Notes under the pieces: generated by a model | Seen by the model: the letters and a program-made list of their open reading frames with translations, nothing else | Database searches by the model: none | Told to the model about the DNA's origin: nothing | In this document: positions 22,921-32,843 of the stretch, piece after piece | Position numbering within the stretch: the stretch's first letter is position 1 | Layout of the letters: every line of letters starts with the position of its first letter | DNA from: Plasmopara viticola | Lineage: Eukaryota; Oomycota; Peronosporomycetes; Peronosporales; Peronosporaceae | Direction of reading: 5' to 3' | Length of the DNA: 64,000 nt | Assembly (NCBI GenBank): GCA_001695595.3 | Contig: MBPM02000053.1 | Span: 186,001 to 250,000, forward strand | Program-made: the position numbers and the translations under genes

Positions 22921-23421
22921 ATGTCGACGTGTCCGCAGTGCTACACGGGCACGTGCACGCGCCACAAGCATCAAGATCATGGGCGCTCAATGGTCAAGAG
23001 CGTCAATGCCGAGTCCACACTTCAGAAAATGTACGACCAGCTCGTGGGGGCCAAGCTGCAAAAGCTACAGGCAGCGGTCCAGCGCGACCCGTCCAAGGAG
23101 CACTCGAAGGACTTTCGCAAGCAGCTCGATGCGTCGCGCGACAAGACGTTGCGCAAGAGCCACAAGTCTAGGTCGCAAAAAGCTCGAGCTGATATGACGG
23201 GTAGTGGTTTAAATCCCCAGGCACTGGCCGCCATCTACGGCTCGGACTCTGACACGCAAGTGAAGCGAAGCAAGAGGAAGAAGACGCACAAACACGCAAC
23301 GTCGAGCAAAAAGAGACTGCGGAGGGCGCGAAGCGACAGTGAGAGTGAAGCCGACTCGAGCGACAGTCGACACAAGAGACGAAAGCATGGCCGCAAGCAG
23401 AAGAAGGCAGCTGGAAGATAG
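22921..23421 (+). CDS. Small basic, Lys/Arg/Ser-rich nuclear-type protein
   Basis: An intact 166-residue ORF starting at the ATG at 22921. The N-terminus has a CPQCYTGTCTRHKHQDH cluster of Cys and His that could bind a metal. The middle (about residues 35-85) is predicted helical and charged. The C-terminal 60 residues are strongly basic with SDSES and KRRKHGRK patches that look like nuclear-localisation signals. I know no named family; a role in RNA or chromatin binding is only suggested by composition. It is convergent with glutamine synthetase, 132 bp apart. Confidence 0.65.
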   Translation: MSTCPQCYTGTCTRHKHQDHGRSMVKSVNAESTLQKMYDQLVGAKLQKLQAAVQRDPSKEHSKDFRKQLDASRDKTLRKSHKSRSQKARADMTGSGLNPQALAAIYGSDSDTQVKRSKRKKTHKHATSSKKRLRRARSDSESEADSSDSRHKRRKHGRKQKKAAGR

Positions 23422-23553
23422 AGGGTTCTCATTACTACAATATTATAGAGAAAACACACGATGGTTGGCAAACTTGTAGACTTTTATACAGCGATCCGTT
23501 AGCATTTGATTAATGGCCACCTCAAGAACCGATTAGACGAGGCCGACAGGAGG

Positions 23554-24627
23554 CTAAGCTTCATTCAGGATCGTCGTCTTGATGATGCGGCTAGTGACCA
23601 CGTACGGGTCCATGTTGGACGCTGGGCGACGGTCTTCAAAGTAGCCCTTGCCTTCAGCTTCTGCGATGCGCGGGATGCGAATCGATGCGCCACGATTGGC
23701 CACACCGTACGAGAAGGTATCCATGCTCGCCGTCTCGTGGCGGCCGGTGAGACGACGTTCGTTGCCCGAGCCATACGCTGCAATGTGCTCTTTGTGCTTG
23801 AGCTTCATCTTCTCGATAGCCTCAATGATTACGCCCATGCCTCCTTCTTCACGCATGGCCTTTGTCGAGTAGTTTGTGTGGCAACCCGCGCCATTCCAGT
23901 CGCCCGGGATCGGCTTTGGATCCCACGACACATTGACGCCAAAGTCCTCGCACACGCGCAGTAGGATGTACCGCGACATCCACAGGTGGTCCCCCGACTC
24001 AATGCCAACGCACGGACCCACTTGGTACTCCCACTGCCCAGGCATCACTTCAGCATTGATACCAGAGACTTTAATACCAGCATACAGCGAGGCACGGTAG
24101 TGAGCGTCCACAATGACACGGCCAAAGACTGAGTGGGCACCAGCACCACAATAGTACGGACCCTGAGGGCCAGGAAATCCTCCCTTTGGCCAGCCAAACG
24201 GCGTCACGCCATCCTTTTCAAAGAGAGTGTACTCTTGCTCAATACCAAACCATGGCTCGTCCGCTTTCGCACTTTCCATGACGCGAGCGGCGTCCGCCCG
24301 CGTGTTGTTGGCAATGGGCGTCATGTCGGGCTTGAGGCAATCGCAGAGCACGAGAACGTGCTGGCCACGACGAAAGGGGTCTTTAAAGATGGCGACGGGA
24401 CGCAGCAATACTTCCGAGTCCTCACCGGGCGCCTGACCCGTGCTTGAGCCGTCAAAGTTCCAGACCGGCAAGTCAGCCAGCGACTTGACAGGTTTGGTCA
24501 GCGTCTTGGTCTTGCAGCGCAGATCCTGGCCAGAGCCACCAATCCAGACGTACTCGGCCAACGTGACACTGTCGGGGGTGTCCAGGGTCAAGTATTGGGC
24601 GTAGACGGCGCGGTCGAGCGTGCTCAT
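23554..24627 (-). CDS. Glutamine synthetase, eukaryotic type II
   Basis: Makes glutamine from glutamate, ammonia and ATP, the main step of ammonium assimilation. The protein has 357 residues, the usual length for the cytosolic eukaryotic enzyme, and no intron. Visible signatures are [11 protein letters not shown] in the N-terminal beta-grasp, the central [22 protein letters not shown]/ammonia-binding segment, [10 protein letters not shown] and [11 protein letters not shown]. There is no obvious organelle-targeting extension. The start is the ATG giving MSTLDRAVY, conventional for the family. It converges with the small basic protein downstream and faces no close upstream neighbour. Confidence 0.95.
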   Translation of the reverse strand: MSTLDRAVYAQYLTLDTPDSVTLAEYVWIGGSGQDLRCKTKTLTKPVKSLADLPVWNFDGSSTGQAPGEDSEVLLRPVAIFKDPFRRGQHVLVLCDCLKPDMTPIANNTRADAARVMESAKADEPWFGIEQEYTLFEKDGVTPFGWPKGGFPGPQGPYYCGAGAHSVFGRVIVDAHYRASLYAGIKVSGINAEVMPGQWEYQVGPCVGIESGDHLWMSRYILLRVCEDFGVNVSWDPKPIPGDWNGAGCHTNYSTKAMREEGGMGVIIEAIEKMKLKHKEHIAAYGSGNERRLTGRHETASMDTFSYGVANRGASIRIPRIAEAEGKGYFEDRRPASNMDPYVVTSRIIKTTILNEA

Positions 24628-25078
24628 GATTCGAGACTAGACAGAAAAAGGTGTCGGCAAATTGCGCAATGACGCAAGCTGGGGGGCAAAGATCGTCGGA
24701 CAGCAGCCATGGGATGGACGACCTCTAGTAGTACTACTGAATTTGAAGCGAAGTGTGTTTCGTGCTGAAAAGGTCAGCTCGTTCGAGGCTTTTACTGTAA
24801 TTGTACAGTGCCGTATAAGCTGTAGTTTGTATGCAATCTTCTCTAATCTATCTGATAGACTTGTATTTGCTCCATTTTACATCCTCTAATTGCCTAGCTT
24901 TTACGCAAGGCAGCATTTTGCGACAGAGTGATTAAAGCGAATTGTTTTTATTTATTTACTTGAGATTTCCAACAAGCAGACTTATGCTTTGCTCCTATTT
25001 TCAAGTCGGATTGACAGGCACTGCTTGACTCGATAGAATCACGACTGAGGATGTCAACAGTCGAGTCGCAGTGACGCA
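24628..25078. other. Intergenic region between the WY effector and glutamine synthetase
   Basis: Contains the promoter region of glutamine synthetase and the 3' flank of the effector gene. No gene is seen. Confidence 0.5.
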
Positions 25079-27733
25079 TTAATGGCTATGCTTCCATGAT
25101 TTGAGAAGAGTTTGTAGGACCCGGGAAAGAGGCACACGCAGAGTGCTGTCTTTCTGTAGCTTACTTAGGAATTTAGACCACATGACTTCATCGTTCGAAA
25201 TGTCCAATAAATGAGTCAAGATCGCCTTATCAGCCTTCTCTTGGTCTAATTTCGCCTCTGCTTTGTACGCCTTCGTAAGCTTTTGACCCGTCAGGTAATT
25301 GTACGCTCGAATGAGTTTGCGGCCATCTTGTAAACTTGCTGCGCCATCGTAGGGCTTTCCAATCCAAGAGTGGAAAAGAGCGTTTAAAACACCGTAATAC
25401 GCGTCGTGTTCCTCCTGACCCTGCTCTTGGAGCTTCTGCTTCTTCCGCACCAGGTTTAAAAGGCGAGCCCACATTAAATCATCGGGCAATCGCTTGCGCA
25501 GTTTTTGAAGCACAAACGTGTCGGGATGGTCACTTGAAAACCGTGCGTACGCGACCAAGTTGGCAAAACTCTGGCCCTCAAGATAGGTTTCACTCTTGCT
25601 AACCAAGTCGGATAAAGTCGCCTCTCCAGCGACGTCGTGTGTCCAATAGACCAAAAGGGTTTTCAACAAATTGGCATAGATACTTTTGGCCTCGCTTTCC
25701 CCGGTTTGCATAATGTAGAGCACTTTGGCCCACATGACTTGATTCGACGACTGCGTTGCAAAGAAATGAGACAGTAACATGGCGTCGGCATTGCCTCCTT
25801 TTGATTGCGCTGCAATGAGTGAATCAAGGAAGATATAACTCGTTAGATACTTGACCATGGAGCTGGGTGGGAATTCTCGTGCTAAGCGGGCTGCGTTGTC
25901 AGGCACGAGAAGCGCATCAAGCGCTTCAGCAGCGACAATGGAAAAGACTTGGTCTTGCTGGAGCTTGCTTAGAAATTTGGCCCACATCGACTCATCGTTC
26001 GACTGCTCGAGCAGTGCTTTTAATAGCAATTGGGTGGTCTCAATTGAAGGTGGCTTTTGAGAGTTGTGACTAGTAATGGCGTTTTTGGTCAGAAGCTTAT
26101 AAGCACCCACCAGCATTGGGTGGTCATCTACAAGTGCAGCCGCAGTGTATGGCTTTCCAATCCACCGGTGTAAAAGAGCATCGAGCACACCGGACAGGGA
26201 CGTGGGCGCGGTTTGGTCCTCCTGCAATGCGTAAAGAGCTTGGGCCCACACAAATTCATCTGGCGATCGCTCTCGCAATTTTTCCACGAGAAAAACGTTG
26301 GGATTCTTACTTGAATAGTGCGCGTACAAGTACAAGTTGATAAACTTAATGTCCATCAAAAAGTCTTTACATACGCTGAATGGCGACTGGTTAGTGATCG
26401 CAGCTGCATTGGATGGCCCCATTGTCCACGAATGAAGAAGCGTCGTCAGCACACCAGAGAGAGGAGCGGACACGCTCTTATCATTTTTCAACATGTGCAA
26501 GACTTTGGCCCACATGACTTCATCGTGCGACTTTTTGAGCAATACTGCCAAGAGCGTGGCATCGAAATCGTTAACGGTATGAAAGCGGTCGTAGATTTGA
26601 AAGAGTTCTGGACCCGTGAGATAGTTGACAGCTTGGCTGGGTGTGCACTGGACGTCGCCAGAGACGTAAGGTTGAAGCAGATGGTCAAAGACACTGGAAG
26701 AAAACGGAAGCGTGCTGTCGTCTTTCTGCAGTAGATAGATCAGTCTGGCCCACAAGAGATCGTCCTTTGACCATGTAAACAGTTCATTCACTACCGCTTC
26801 GCTAGCGTGCTCGCTAGTCCCTGCCGCGTCGGTATATACACGCGAAAGGTGGGGACTCGTCAAAAACTTGATAGCATCAATGGGTCTACAATTACCTGGA
26901 CCTACTGGTTTTGTTTGAAGCAGTTCATCAAACAAACCCGAAAGAGGAGCATGCACACTTTCGTCCATTTCGAGCTTGTACACAAGTCGAGCCCACATAA
27001 TGTCGTCTTGCGATCGCTCTTGCATTTTGGTCAACATGAACGTGCTAAATTCTTTTTCTCCAATCAGTTGAAATTTATCCCAAACCAAGCGACCCACTTG
27101 CCTTACAAACTCTTCGTCGTCCACAATATGGGGAAGGCCGAGCACATTGTACATTTCACTCGTTGAAATACTCGTCAGATACTTTTTTTCCACAGCAGCA
27201 GCAATGACACGAAAGCCATCGTTCGCATGTGCTTTTCCTGCTTCGAGATAATCGAGTAATATGTGCCTGGAAACTGCGTCTTTTTTCAACCGGGCAGCCA
27301 AAAGATCAAGCACGACTTCCTGGTCCTCTGGCGATTTGGTGCCAAACCAAGTCACCAAGTGATCAAAATTGTGCTCTGGATTATGTAGCAACTCGTTAAT
27401 CGCGTGCCCATCGAGCGTATTGTCAAACTTCCGCATGGTATCGGCCGCAAAATTCTGCTTATGAAATACATCAACCACGTCTTTCAAAAAGAGTTTTCCA
27501 GCCAACGATTGAAACTCCTTCTGAACGACGGAATCACCAGTAGCAAAACCGCGCTCCTCGATAAAACTGTGATTCTTTTTTGGTGGTGAAGACATGTGCG
27601 GCGTCATTTGATGGGCGGGGGTGACAGCTCCAGCATGAGATACATTAGCTTTGGCTGTGGCAGTCGTGGCACTCGTGAGGAGGATTAGTCCCCACAGTAG
27701 ATTAAGGCAACAGTGTGGTGGCTTGGCAATCAT
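25079..27733 (-). CDS. Secreted EER-motif effector candidate with eight WY/LWY-like modules
   Basis: 884 residues, intronless. Residues 1-28 form a signal peptide (hydrophobic LLWGLILLTSATTATA, cleavage probably after AKA). EER lies at 59-61 in NHSFIEERGF, where RxLR effectors carry the second half of the RxLR-EER motif, but no RxLR precedes it. After a more divergent leading module come eight repeats of about 80-100 residues, each with a conserved tryptophan in (M/L/V)W(A/S)(K/R/Q) followed by L..L..D and a GVL..LL helix, the pattern of WY/LWY folds. Such proteins are thought to be secreted into plants and bind host proteins. The regular spacing suggests a solenoid. Which host target it binds cannot be told. 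The isolated position, with 450 bp to glutamine synthetase and SINE/copia debris on the other side, fits an effector gene. Confidence 0.8.
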   Translation of the reverse strand: MIAKPPHCCLNLLWGLILLTSATTATAKANVSHAGAVTPAHQMTPHMSSPPKKNHSFIEERGFATGDSVVQKEFQSLAGKLFLKDVVDVFHKQNFAADTMRKFDNTLDGHAINELLHNPEHNFDHLVTWFGTKSPEDQEVVLDLLAARLKKDAVSRHILLDYLEAGKAHANDGFRVIAAAVEKKYLTSISTSEMYNVLGLPHIVDDEEFVRQVGRLVWDKFQLIGEKEFSTFMLTKMQERSQDDIMWARLVYKLEMDESVHAPLSGLFDELLQTKPVGPGNCRPIDAIKFLTSPHLSRVYTDAAGTSEHASEAVVNELFTWSKDDLLWARLIYLLQKDDSTLPFSSSVFDHLLQPYVSGDVQCTPSQAVNYLTGPELFQIYDRFHTVNDFDATLLAVLLKKSHDEVMWAKVLHMLKNDKSVSAPLSGVLTTLLHSWTMGPSNAAAITNQSPFSVCKDFLMDIKFINLYLYAHYSSKNPNVFLVEKLRERSPDEFVWAQALYALQEDQTAPTSLSGVLDALLHRWIGKPYTAAALVDDHPMLVGAYKLLTKNAITSHNSQKPPSIETTQLLLKALLEQSNDESMWAKFLSKLQQDQVFSIVAAEALDALLVPDNAARLAREFPPSSMVKYLTSYIFLDSLIAAQSKGGNADAMLLSHFFATQSSNQVMWAKVLYIMQTGESEAKSIYANLLKTLLVYWTHDVAGEATLSDLVSKSETYLEGQSFANLVAYARFSSDHPDTFVLQKLRKRLPDDLMWARLLNLVRKKQKLQEQGQEEHDAYYGVLNALFHSWIGKPYDGAASLQDGRKLIRAYNYLTGQKLTKAYKAEAKLDQEKADKAILTHLLDISNDEVMWSKFLSKLQKDSTLRVPLSRVLQTLLKSWKHSH

Positions 27734-28132
27734 GGCAAATTGTCAGTAGCTCGAAAAGATTTACGGCTTAGATGACAAAGGAAGTTGATTCGAATGGATG
27801 CCAACAGCTCAAAACAGATTGTGGTCATGGAGGCGTAGCTGGGTACCATTCGACTGAAGAGGCAGTGGTAATGTAGGGGTAGGTGAAACAGATGGATTTC
27901 GGAGCTTCATTTAGCTGCTAGCCCTACTAAGGTCTTATTAAGTGGCATTACACAAATTTAAAAAAAAAGGCAGACCTTGTCTCATCTTAGCCTTTTGTCT
28001 CATATCCGAATGTACTAAATAGATTACTTCCAAAATCGATTACCAGAAACTTCTGCCCGGTCAACTCAACTTGCAGATCCATTAAAAAGGCGGACACTTA
28101 CAAAGAGCAATTCCCCGCCACACACTTTTTCG
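27734..28132. other. Intergenic, promoter side of the effector gene
   Basis: No gene is visible. It contains the upstream region of the minus-strand effector gene and, at 28122-28132, the left target-site duplicate of the SINE. Confidence 0.4.
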
Positions 28133-28458
28133 CGTCTTCGGAAAAGGTTGGGGTGACGCCCTCCTTCCAAGCGCGGGGGCTTAATGCTCGCACGCTTCGG
28201 GCAGGTGCTCTCGGGCATCTGCAGGTCTCTAACGAGTCTCACCCTCGACGCGACGGTCTCCAGCACCAGGGCGCCACCTGGGCTCTTACCAAGTCAGAGC
28301 TAAGCAAAATAATGGAAGACCCTCACGACCTCGGTGCTGGCTGCACTGCCCGCCGAACGAGACCCGACGTATGCGGACACCATTCTATAGCGTGGACTAG
28401 CCAGACTGAGCCTAGCACGTGCATAACTTGGCAACGCGATAACGTAATACATTACATT
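28133..28458 (+). mobile_element. SINE-like element, family A, copy 1
   Basis: About 326 bp beginning near CTTCGGAAAAGGTTGGGGTG and ending in a short ATTAC-type tail. The 11-bp sequence ACACTTTTTCG flanks it on both sides (28122-28132 and 28459-28469), a likely target-site duplication. Near-identical copies lie at 35166-35491 (minus) and about 37941-38268 (plus). The short frames inside are not genes. No coding capacity of its own. Confidence 0.75.
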
Positions 28459-28486
28459 ACACTTTTTCGTGCGAGAATGGTCAACT

Positions 28487-29780
28487 TCAAACACCGCTGT
28501 AAGATAGTCTCGGAAGCGTCTTTGTCATGATGTCTGCCAGCATTACAAAAATCTCGCAGTACTTCAATTTGACTTTGCCATGCTTGGCCCCATCACGTGT
28601 TTGACGTCCATGTATATGGATCGACCAGATGCCTTGGATATGTTCAAGCGTGTCTTTTCTGCTGTCAAAGATCCTGAGCTCTGGATACGATTTGCCCGCT
28701 GCCAGTGAGATCTCGCAAAGTAAAATTGGCTTCTTAGAGGCTAGACTTAGCGTCATTTAATCCGCTTTACTTGCTGACAACTATTTCATGCGTATTTTTG
28801 CTTCTCGATTTCACAAGTACGCGATAAAATGTGTACCACAAAGTTAGCCTATGGTCAAAGGCCAGCCAGCATGAAGAAACCCGCGAAATCTCACCTTGGC
28901 ACCAAAGTTTAAGAAGATGCTATGTGACTAATTGCTTCACTGCAGTGCAGTCATCCTCTTGAGGGCGTGTCATGAAACGAAAAGCGCATTCCAAAGCAAA
29001 AGTAATGGCTGATCGTTCCGCAGTCATCACATGCTTGAAAGCCCTCACTGCACACGAAAGGTAGCAATCACCTTTTGGCCGACGCGCTAATTTGAACTCA
29101 AATCGTGTCGTTAATTCAGCCTTGCGTCTTTTATAAAACGCTAAAGAATGCCATCCACATGTTGACGTAGGTACTTCCATCTGCGTAGTACACCAGCTCG
29201 ATTCTCAGTACAAACGTGCACTTTTCAATGTCGGGTATATCAAAAGACTTCTTGAGTCTACCTTCAGTGCACGCAGTTAGGTAACTTAAGCGACCAGAAA
29301 AAAAACCGGTCACGTAGACTACTACGTTATACCGAACGGAGAATGGTGTGATAGCGTCAAGCTACTTCAAAATGTAGCCAATGTACACGACTTAAGCGAT
29401 CATCATGCCTGTCGTCACGTGGTCTACCACAGACAAAGTTGTCTCCGTGTAGTCGATGCAGTGTCCTTTTGCCAAAAGGCGCGTCGTTCTACACGCTTCG
29501 CACTCGATCTCAAATAATTTGCCGGCTCAGAAACATCAGGAAGGTGCAGCTTCAGCTTCGCGTTAATGGCCTTAGGCTGAAGACTTTATCAGGTCTTTTG
29601 CTTCTCGAAACATCGCCGATTTAGTCAAAACACTACTTCTAACAGCGTCGCCACTTGCTAGCCAAAGTGAAGGCGGAAACGAGTCATCACCTTTGTAATT
29701 ATCAGCGTCTTTCTATTCTTTGGTCAAATCAGGGTCCTCTCGCAAACATGGTTGGCGTTTTGCTTGGCACTTGAACGAGA
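28487..29780 (-). mobile_element. Decayed Ty1/copia retrotransposon fragment
   Basis: On the minus strand the order of copia polyprotein pieces is recognisable. Near 29131-29313, FDIPDIEKCTFVLRIELV corresponds to the reverse-transcriptase segment F-M-D-L-G-x-x-x-F-x-L-G-I. Near 28920-29080, a stretch with ITFALECAFRFMTRPQEDD and AVKQLV corresponds to the RT/RNase H linker. At 28487-28756, AKHGKVKLKYC and LADIMTKTLPR correspond to the end of RNase H (normally ADIFTKPL). Frames shift and stops occur, and no LTRs were recognised. Confidence 0.65.
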
Positions 29781-29912
29781 TATTTTGTGCCGATCAGTCC
29801 AGTTGGAATAATTTGTATTGGAAACGATATCAGCAACTACTACAAGAAATGGAAATGTCTTCGACGGGCCGAGAAGCACTGTAAAAGCTTATTAAGTAAT
29901 CGCTCACTGTTT

Positions 29913-32684
29913 TCATCGCTTACTTTTCGCCACTTTTGCAGTAGCTTTCGCGCGCTCCTTTGCCTTGCGCTTGACTCTCTTTTCCGGTTCTTCCACGTGC
30001 ATCACGCTGGCATCGATACCAACCTGTGTGGTAAGAACTTGCAGCCAAAGAAGTTGCTTGTCACTGAGCCGATCGCGAGGTCCCTTTACTTCAACTACTT
30101 TTACATGTGCGACAAAGTCCTTACCCTTCAAAAGGTCGAGAACATGCTGCAGCGGTTGCACTTCGAGCTTTTTTTCCAATACCGCCTCGGCAAAAGTACC
30201 GTCTTCCTTCGACACAGCCGTTGCAGGAATTTTCTCATTCATGTTCAGCTCCTCGTCCATGCCACAAAAAGCGAAGACGTTTAAACAACCATGGCTATCA
30301 CTTGGCCATGACACCACAGTCCCTTTGCAAAACTCGAGTCGCATTAGAAATAAATCAGGCAGACCATTTTGCGCTTGATGATACTCTTTTGATGAGGCCA
30401 TGTAGCGCAGCAACTTGACCAGCTGCGGTCGACCAATCGCCACTATTGAAAGCAAATGAAAGTGCAATAAAGCCACGTCGTCACTTGGCCAACGAACAAA
30501 GCGGCTCACTTTTCCGAATTCCGCATTCCATCTCGCCACAAACAACGTCAACATCTCTTCGATTGTCCAGCCACTCGCCACTTGAGCTAATCGACGCTCG
30601 ATAAGATCACGCCGACTTTCATAGAAAACGTCCGCGTACCCGAAATCCAGAGGTGCTGACTGAAATGGTGTCTGGAAAACATCCGGAATATTTGCATACA
30701 ATACGTCCCACATCAAAATCCCAAACAAATTTCCAAACACCATACCTTCAGAATGAACCCCGTACCACCCTCCAATGTTCAGCCTCTCCTCACCTCCTTC
30801 ATCGACATGTGCACGGTAATGATCCCGATAAAATTGCAAAACAACCTGTTCAACAGTGCACGGTTCATCATCGTAGCCTACAAACCGCGACTTCTCTCCC
30901 GTTTGACAATTAAGCGGACGACCTACAATGTGATCCTGACGATACTCGTAGCAAGCACGCGCCTCAGGTCGAATTGTCGTGTCTTCATCGTCTTTGCTAT
31001 AATTGAGGGGGATTGGATCAGCAGCAGACTGTGACTCAACTCGTTTCCCTTCGTCTAGACGCTTCAATCGATTTTGACGTCTTACAAGTGTAATCCGATC
31101 TGCCGCAAGTACATGCGGATCCGCGAGTGCATTCACGCACGTGTCTAGAGCTTGATCGGTACAATTTAGATGCTCTAAGTTTAACGCAAGACGATCCCAC
31201 CAGTAACCGCGCTTACGCTCAAGAAACGGTGCAGCAAGCAAGTCGTTTAACAGCAATGTGGCAATCTGGTACTTGCGCATTTTCTCGTACATACCCACGG
31301 CGGTATGCAAAGTTCGGACCAGATGATAGCCGGCATTGCACTTGGAAAAAAAGACAGGGATTCGGGACGTACTATATGCAGTAGCCTTCATCCATTTCAT
31401 ACAGGCCTGCAAACAACCTCTGATTGCAAGTACCAAATCATCCAGCGACTGCAACTTTTTCATTTCGCTATAAAAGTGCTCCCAGCTGTTCATTTGCCAA
31501 TTTTCATTCATTGTTTCTTCCAAGTCTTCAAATAAGATCTTACCACATTCGCCTTCAGCTTTTATAGACCCTTGCTCTTCGTAAAGACTCATTGCAAGCC
31601 GCCGAAATGCTAGAAAAACTGGTGGGGTATCCGAAAGTATCCACTTGAGGTCTAAATCGGGTTCTATAAACTCCTTGTCCGGCGTCACTATTTGTATACA
31701 CTGTTCAATGACATTCATTATGCGGTGCAATTGATGTGCCACTTCATAACATACGTACGCCACAGATGACGGGAACACACGGTACAAAGGAAGAATCTTG
31801 GTCAGTTTGTCATGATGACTTGGCACTTGATAGTCCGGATACGCCACCTTGTTGAAAAACACCATCAGGCCAGGCCACTGTGTCGGCTCGTACCTCAATT
31901 TATGCGTGGCCAAGACAAGCAGCTGCGCCACGTTCTCCATTTGCGGCGGCATTAACGACGTCGCGTTAAAAAGAGGCGTCGAGACGAAATAGAACAGTCG
32001 ATGCATCCGCAGTATCAAATCTCGAACGGCAGGCGTCATCCTCAGCGCCATCACGTCAGAGCTTTTCCTATCGGCCAAAGGGTACGACTCGAGCCATATC
32101 TGGTGCATCATCTTTGCCACGGGAATCCTGGACCCGTCGATGCGTCGCTGCGTTTTGACAACCTTCTTCACGGCCGCCAGGAGGTCTATCTTAGCAATAT
32201 GTTTCTTATTACCCGTCAGTTTCTGATACAGTGCTGCAAGTTCAGGCGCTGTGGCACATTGACGTATAGCATCAAGTGCAATGTCCACATTTTCCAGCCC
32301 CGTGCTTCGAGGCAGCGACTTGGTTGTTGTCGGGACGGGAAATTGCTCCAGAAAGCCAGCGTCAATCATCCCGTGGACCGTATCCTGCACCCGTTTGTTC
32401 TCAACTGGCTGCTCGCTGTGGTCAAAGTAGCGAAAGAGAGACGTTGTTTTGTACCAAGGGCCTTGACGTTGCAGCAAGCGCGCATACACTTGCTGTTCAA
32501 CCGGCTTTAGGACGGACAAGAATCGCGTTGCGATTGCAATTTCCTCGGTCGAAAACAGGTCACAAAAGTCCTCGCGCTCGTACACAATAGTGGAGAGTAC
32601 GAGATTGGTATGGCGAGCGTACGCATCTTCTCGTGGCGATCGCGCGGCTATTGGACTGTCAAGTGCAGTGCTTTCCGCATCCAT
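29913..32684 (-). CDS. FAN1: FAN1-type Fanconi-associated nuclease with VRR-NUC domain
   Basis: A 923-residue, intronless homologue of FAN1, a structure-specific 5' nuclease of interstrand-crosslink repair acting in the nucleus. The C-terminal VRR-NUC domain shows PD at Asp777 in GLPDLFLM and EVK with Glu865 and Lys867 in EVKGPRDRLSDKQLLWLQ. In human FAN1 the equivalent Asp and Glu are about 15 residues apart; here about 88 separate them, so a segment of roughly 70 residues is inserted inside the nuclease. The middle has the TPR-like helical part (for example RKRGYWWDRLALNLEHL). I see no N-terminal ubiquitin-binding UBZ finger. The C-terminus is a very basic tail (KRKAKERAKATAKVAKSKR) that may serve nuclear import. 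The start is the first ATG; the upstream neighbour on the other strand begins only 159 bp away. Confidence 0.9.
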   Translation of the reverse strand: MDAESTALDSPIAARSPREDAYARHTNLVLSTIVYEREDFCDLFSTEEIAIATRFLSVLKPVEQQVYARLLQRQGPWYKTTSLFRYFDHSEQPVENKRVQDTVHGMIDAGFLEQFPVPTTTKSLPRSTGLENVDIALDAIRQCATAPELAALYQKLTGNKKHIAKIDLLAAVKKVVKTQRRIDGSRIPVAKMMHQIWLESYPLADRKSSDVMALRMTPAVRDLILRMHRLFYFVSTPLFNATSLMPPQMENVAQLLVLATHKLRYEPTQWPGLMVFFNKVAYPDYQVPSHHDKLTKILPLYRVFPSSVAYVCYEVAHQLHRIMNVIEQCIQIVTPDKEFIEPDLDLKWILSDTPPVFLAFRRLAMSLYEEQGSIKAEGECGKILFEDLEETMNENWQMNSWEHFYSEMKKLQSLDDLVLAIRGCLQACMKWMKATAYSTSRIPVFFSKCNAGYHLVRTLHTAVGMYEKMRKYQIATLLLNDLLAAPFLERKRGYWWDRLALNLEHLNCTDQALDTCVNALADPHVLAADRITLVRRQNRLKRLDEGKRVESQSAADPIPLNYSKDDEDTTIRPEARACYEYRQDHIVGRPLNCQTGEKSRFVGYDDEPCTVEQVVLQFYRDHYRAHVDEGGEERLNIGGWYGVHSEGMVFGNLFGILMWDVLYANIPDVFQTPFQSAPLDFGYADVFYESRRDLIERRLAQVASGWTIEEMLTLFVARWNAEFGKVSRFVRWPSDDVALLHFHLLSIVAIGRPQLVKLLRYMASSKEYHQAQNGLPDLFLMRLEFCKGTVVSWPSDSHGCLNVFAFCGMDEELNMNEKIPATAVSKEDGTFAEAVLEKKLEVQPLQHVLDLLKGKDFVAHVKVVEVKGPRDRLSDKQLLWLQVLTTQVGIDASVMHVEEPEKRVKRKAKERAKATAKVAKSKR

Positions 32685-32843
32685 AGCGTGGAATTTCGGT
32701 CACTATTTGTGTCGACTTCACTTGAGTGCCCTTTCTCTCGCCGGTACCCTTATGGTGCAACTTTCCTTTCAAAAGACTGGTTTCGTGGCATATCGAGAAT
32801 CGCAGGACCCCGCATCGATCAGAATTGAGGGGGGAAGGGAGAC
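32685..32843. promoter_or_regulatory. Short divergent promoter region shared by FAN1 and the transposase-derived gene
   Basis: The two start codons are 159 bp apart and point away from each other, so regulatory sequence must be shared. GGTCACTATTTGTG near 32698-32710 resembles the oomycete initiator (TCA-YTYY) on the plus strand. Matched by eye only. Confidence 0.4.

Noticed and set aside
23506..24436. Plus-strand frames over the glutamine synthetase gene
   Set aside because: They are shadows of the strongly conserved minus-strand gene and show no protein family.
28066..28530. Frames inside the SINE copies that look like a conserved protein
   Set aside because: The same text recurs at 35.2 and 38.0 kb only because the DNA element is repeated. 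Target duplications and tails identify it as a retroposon, not a gene.
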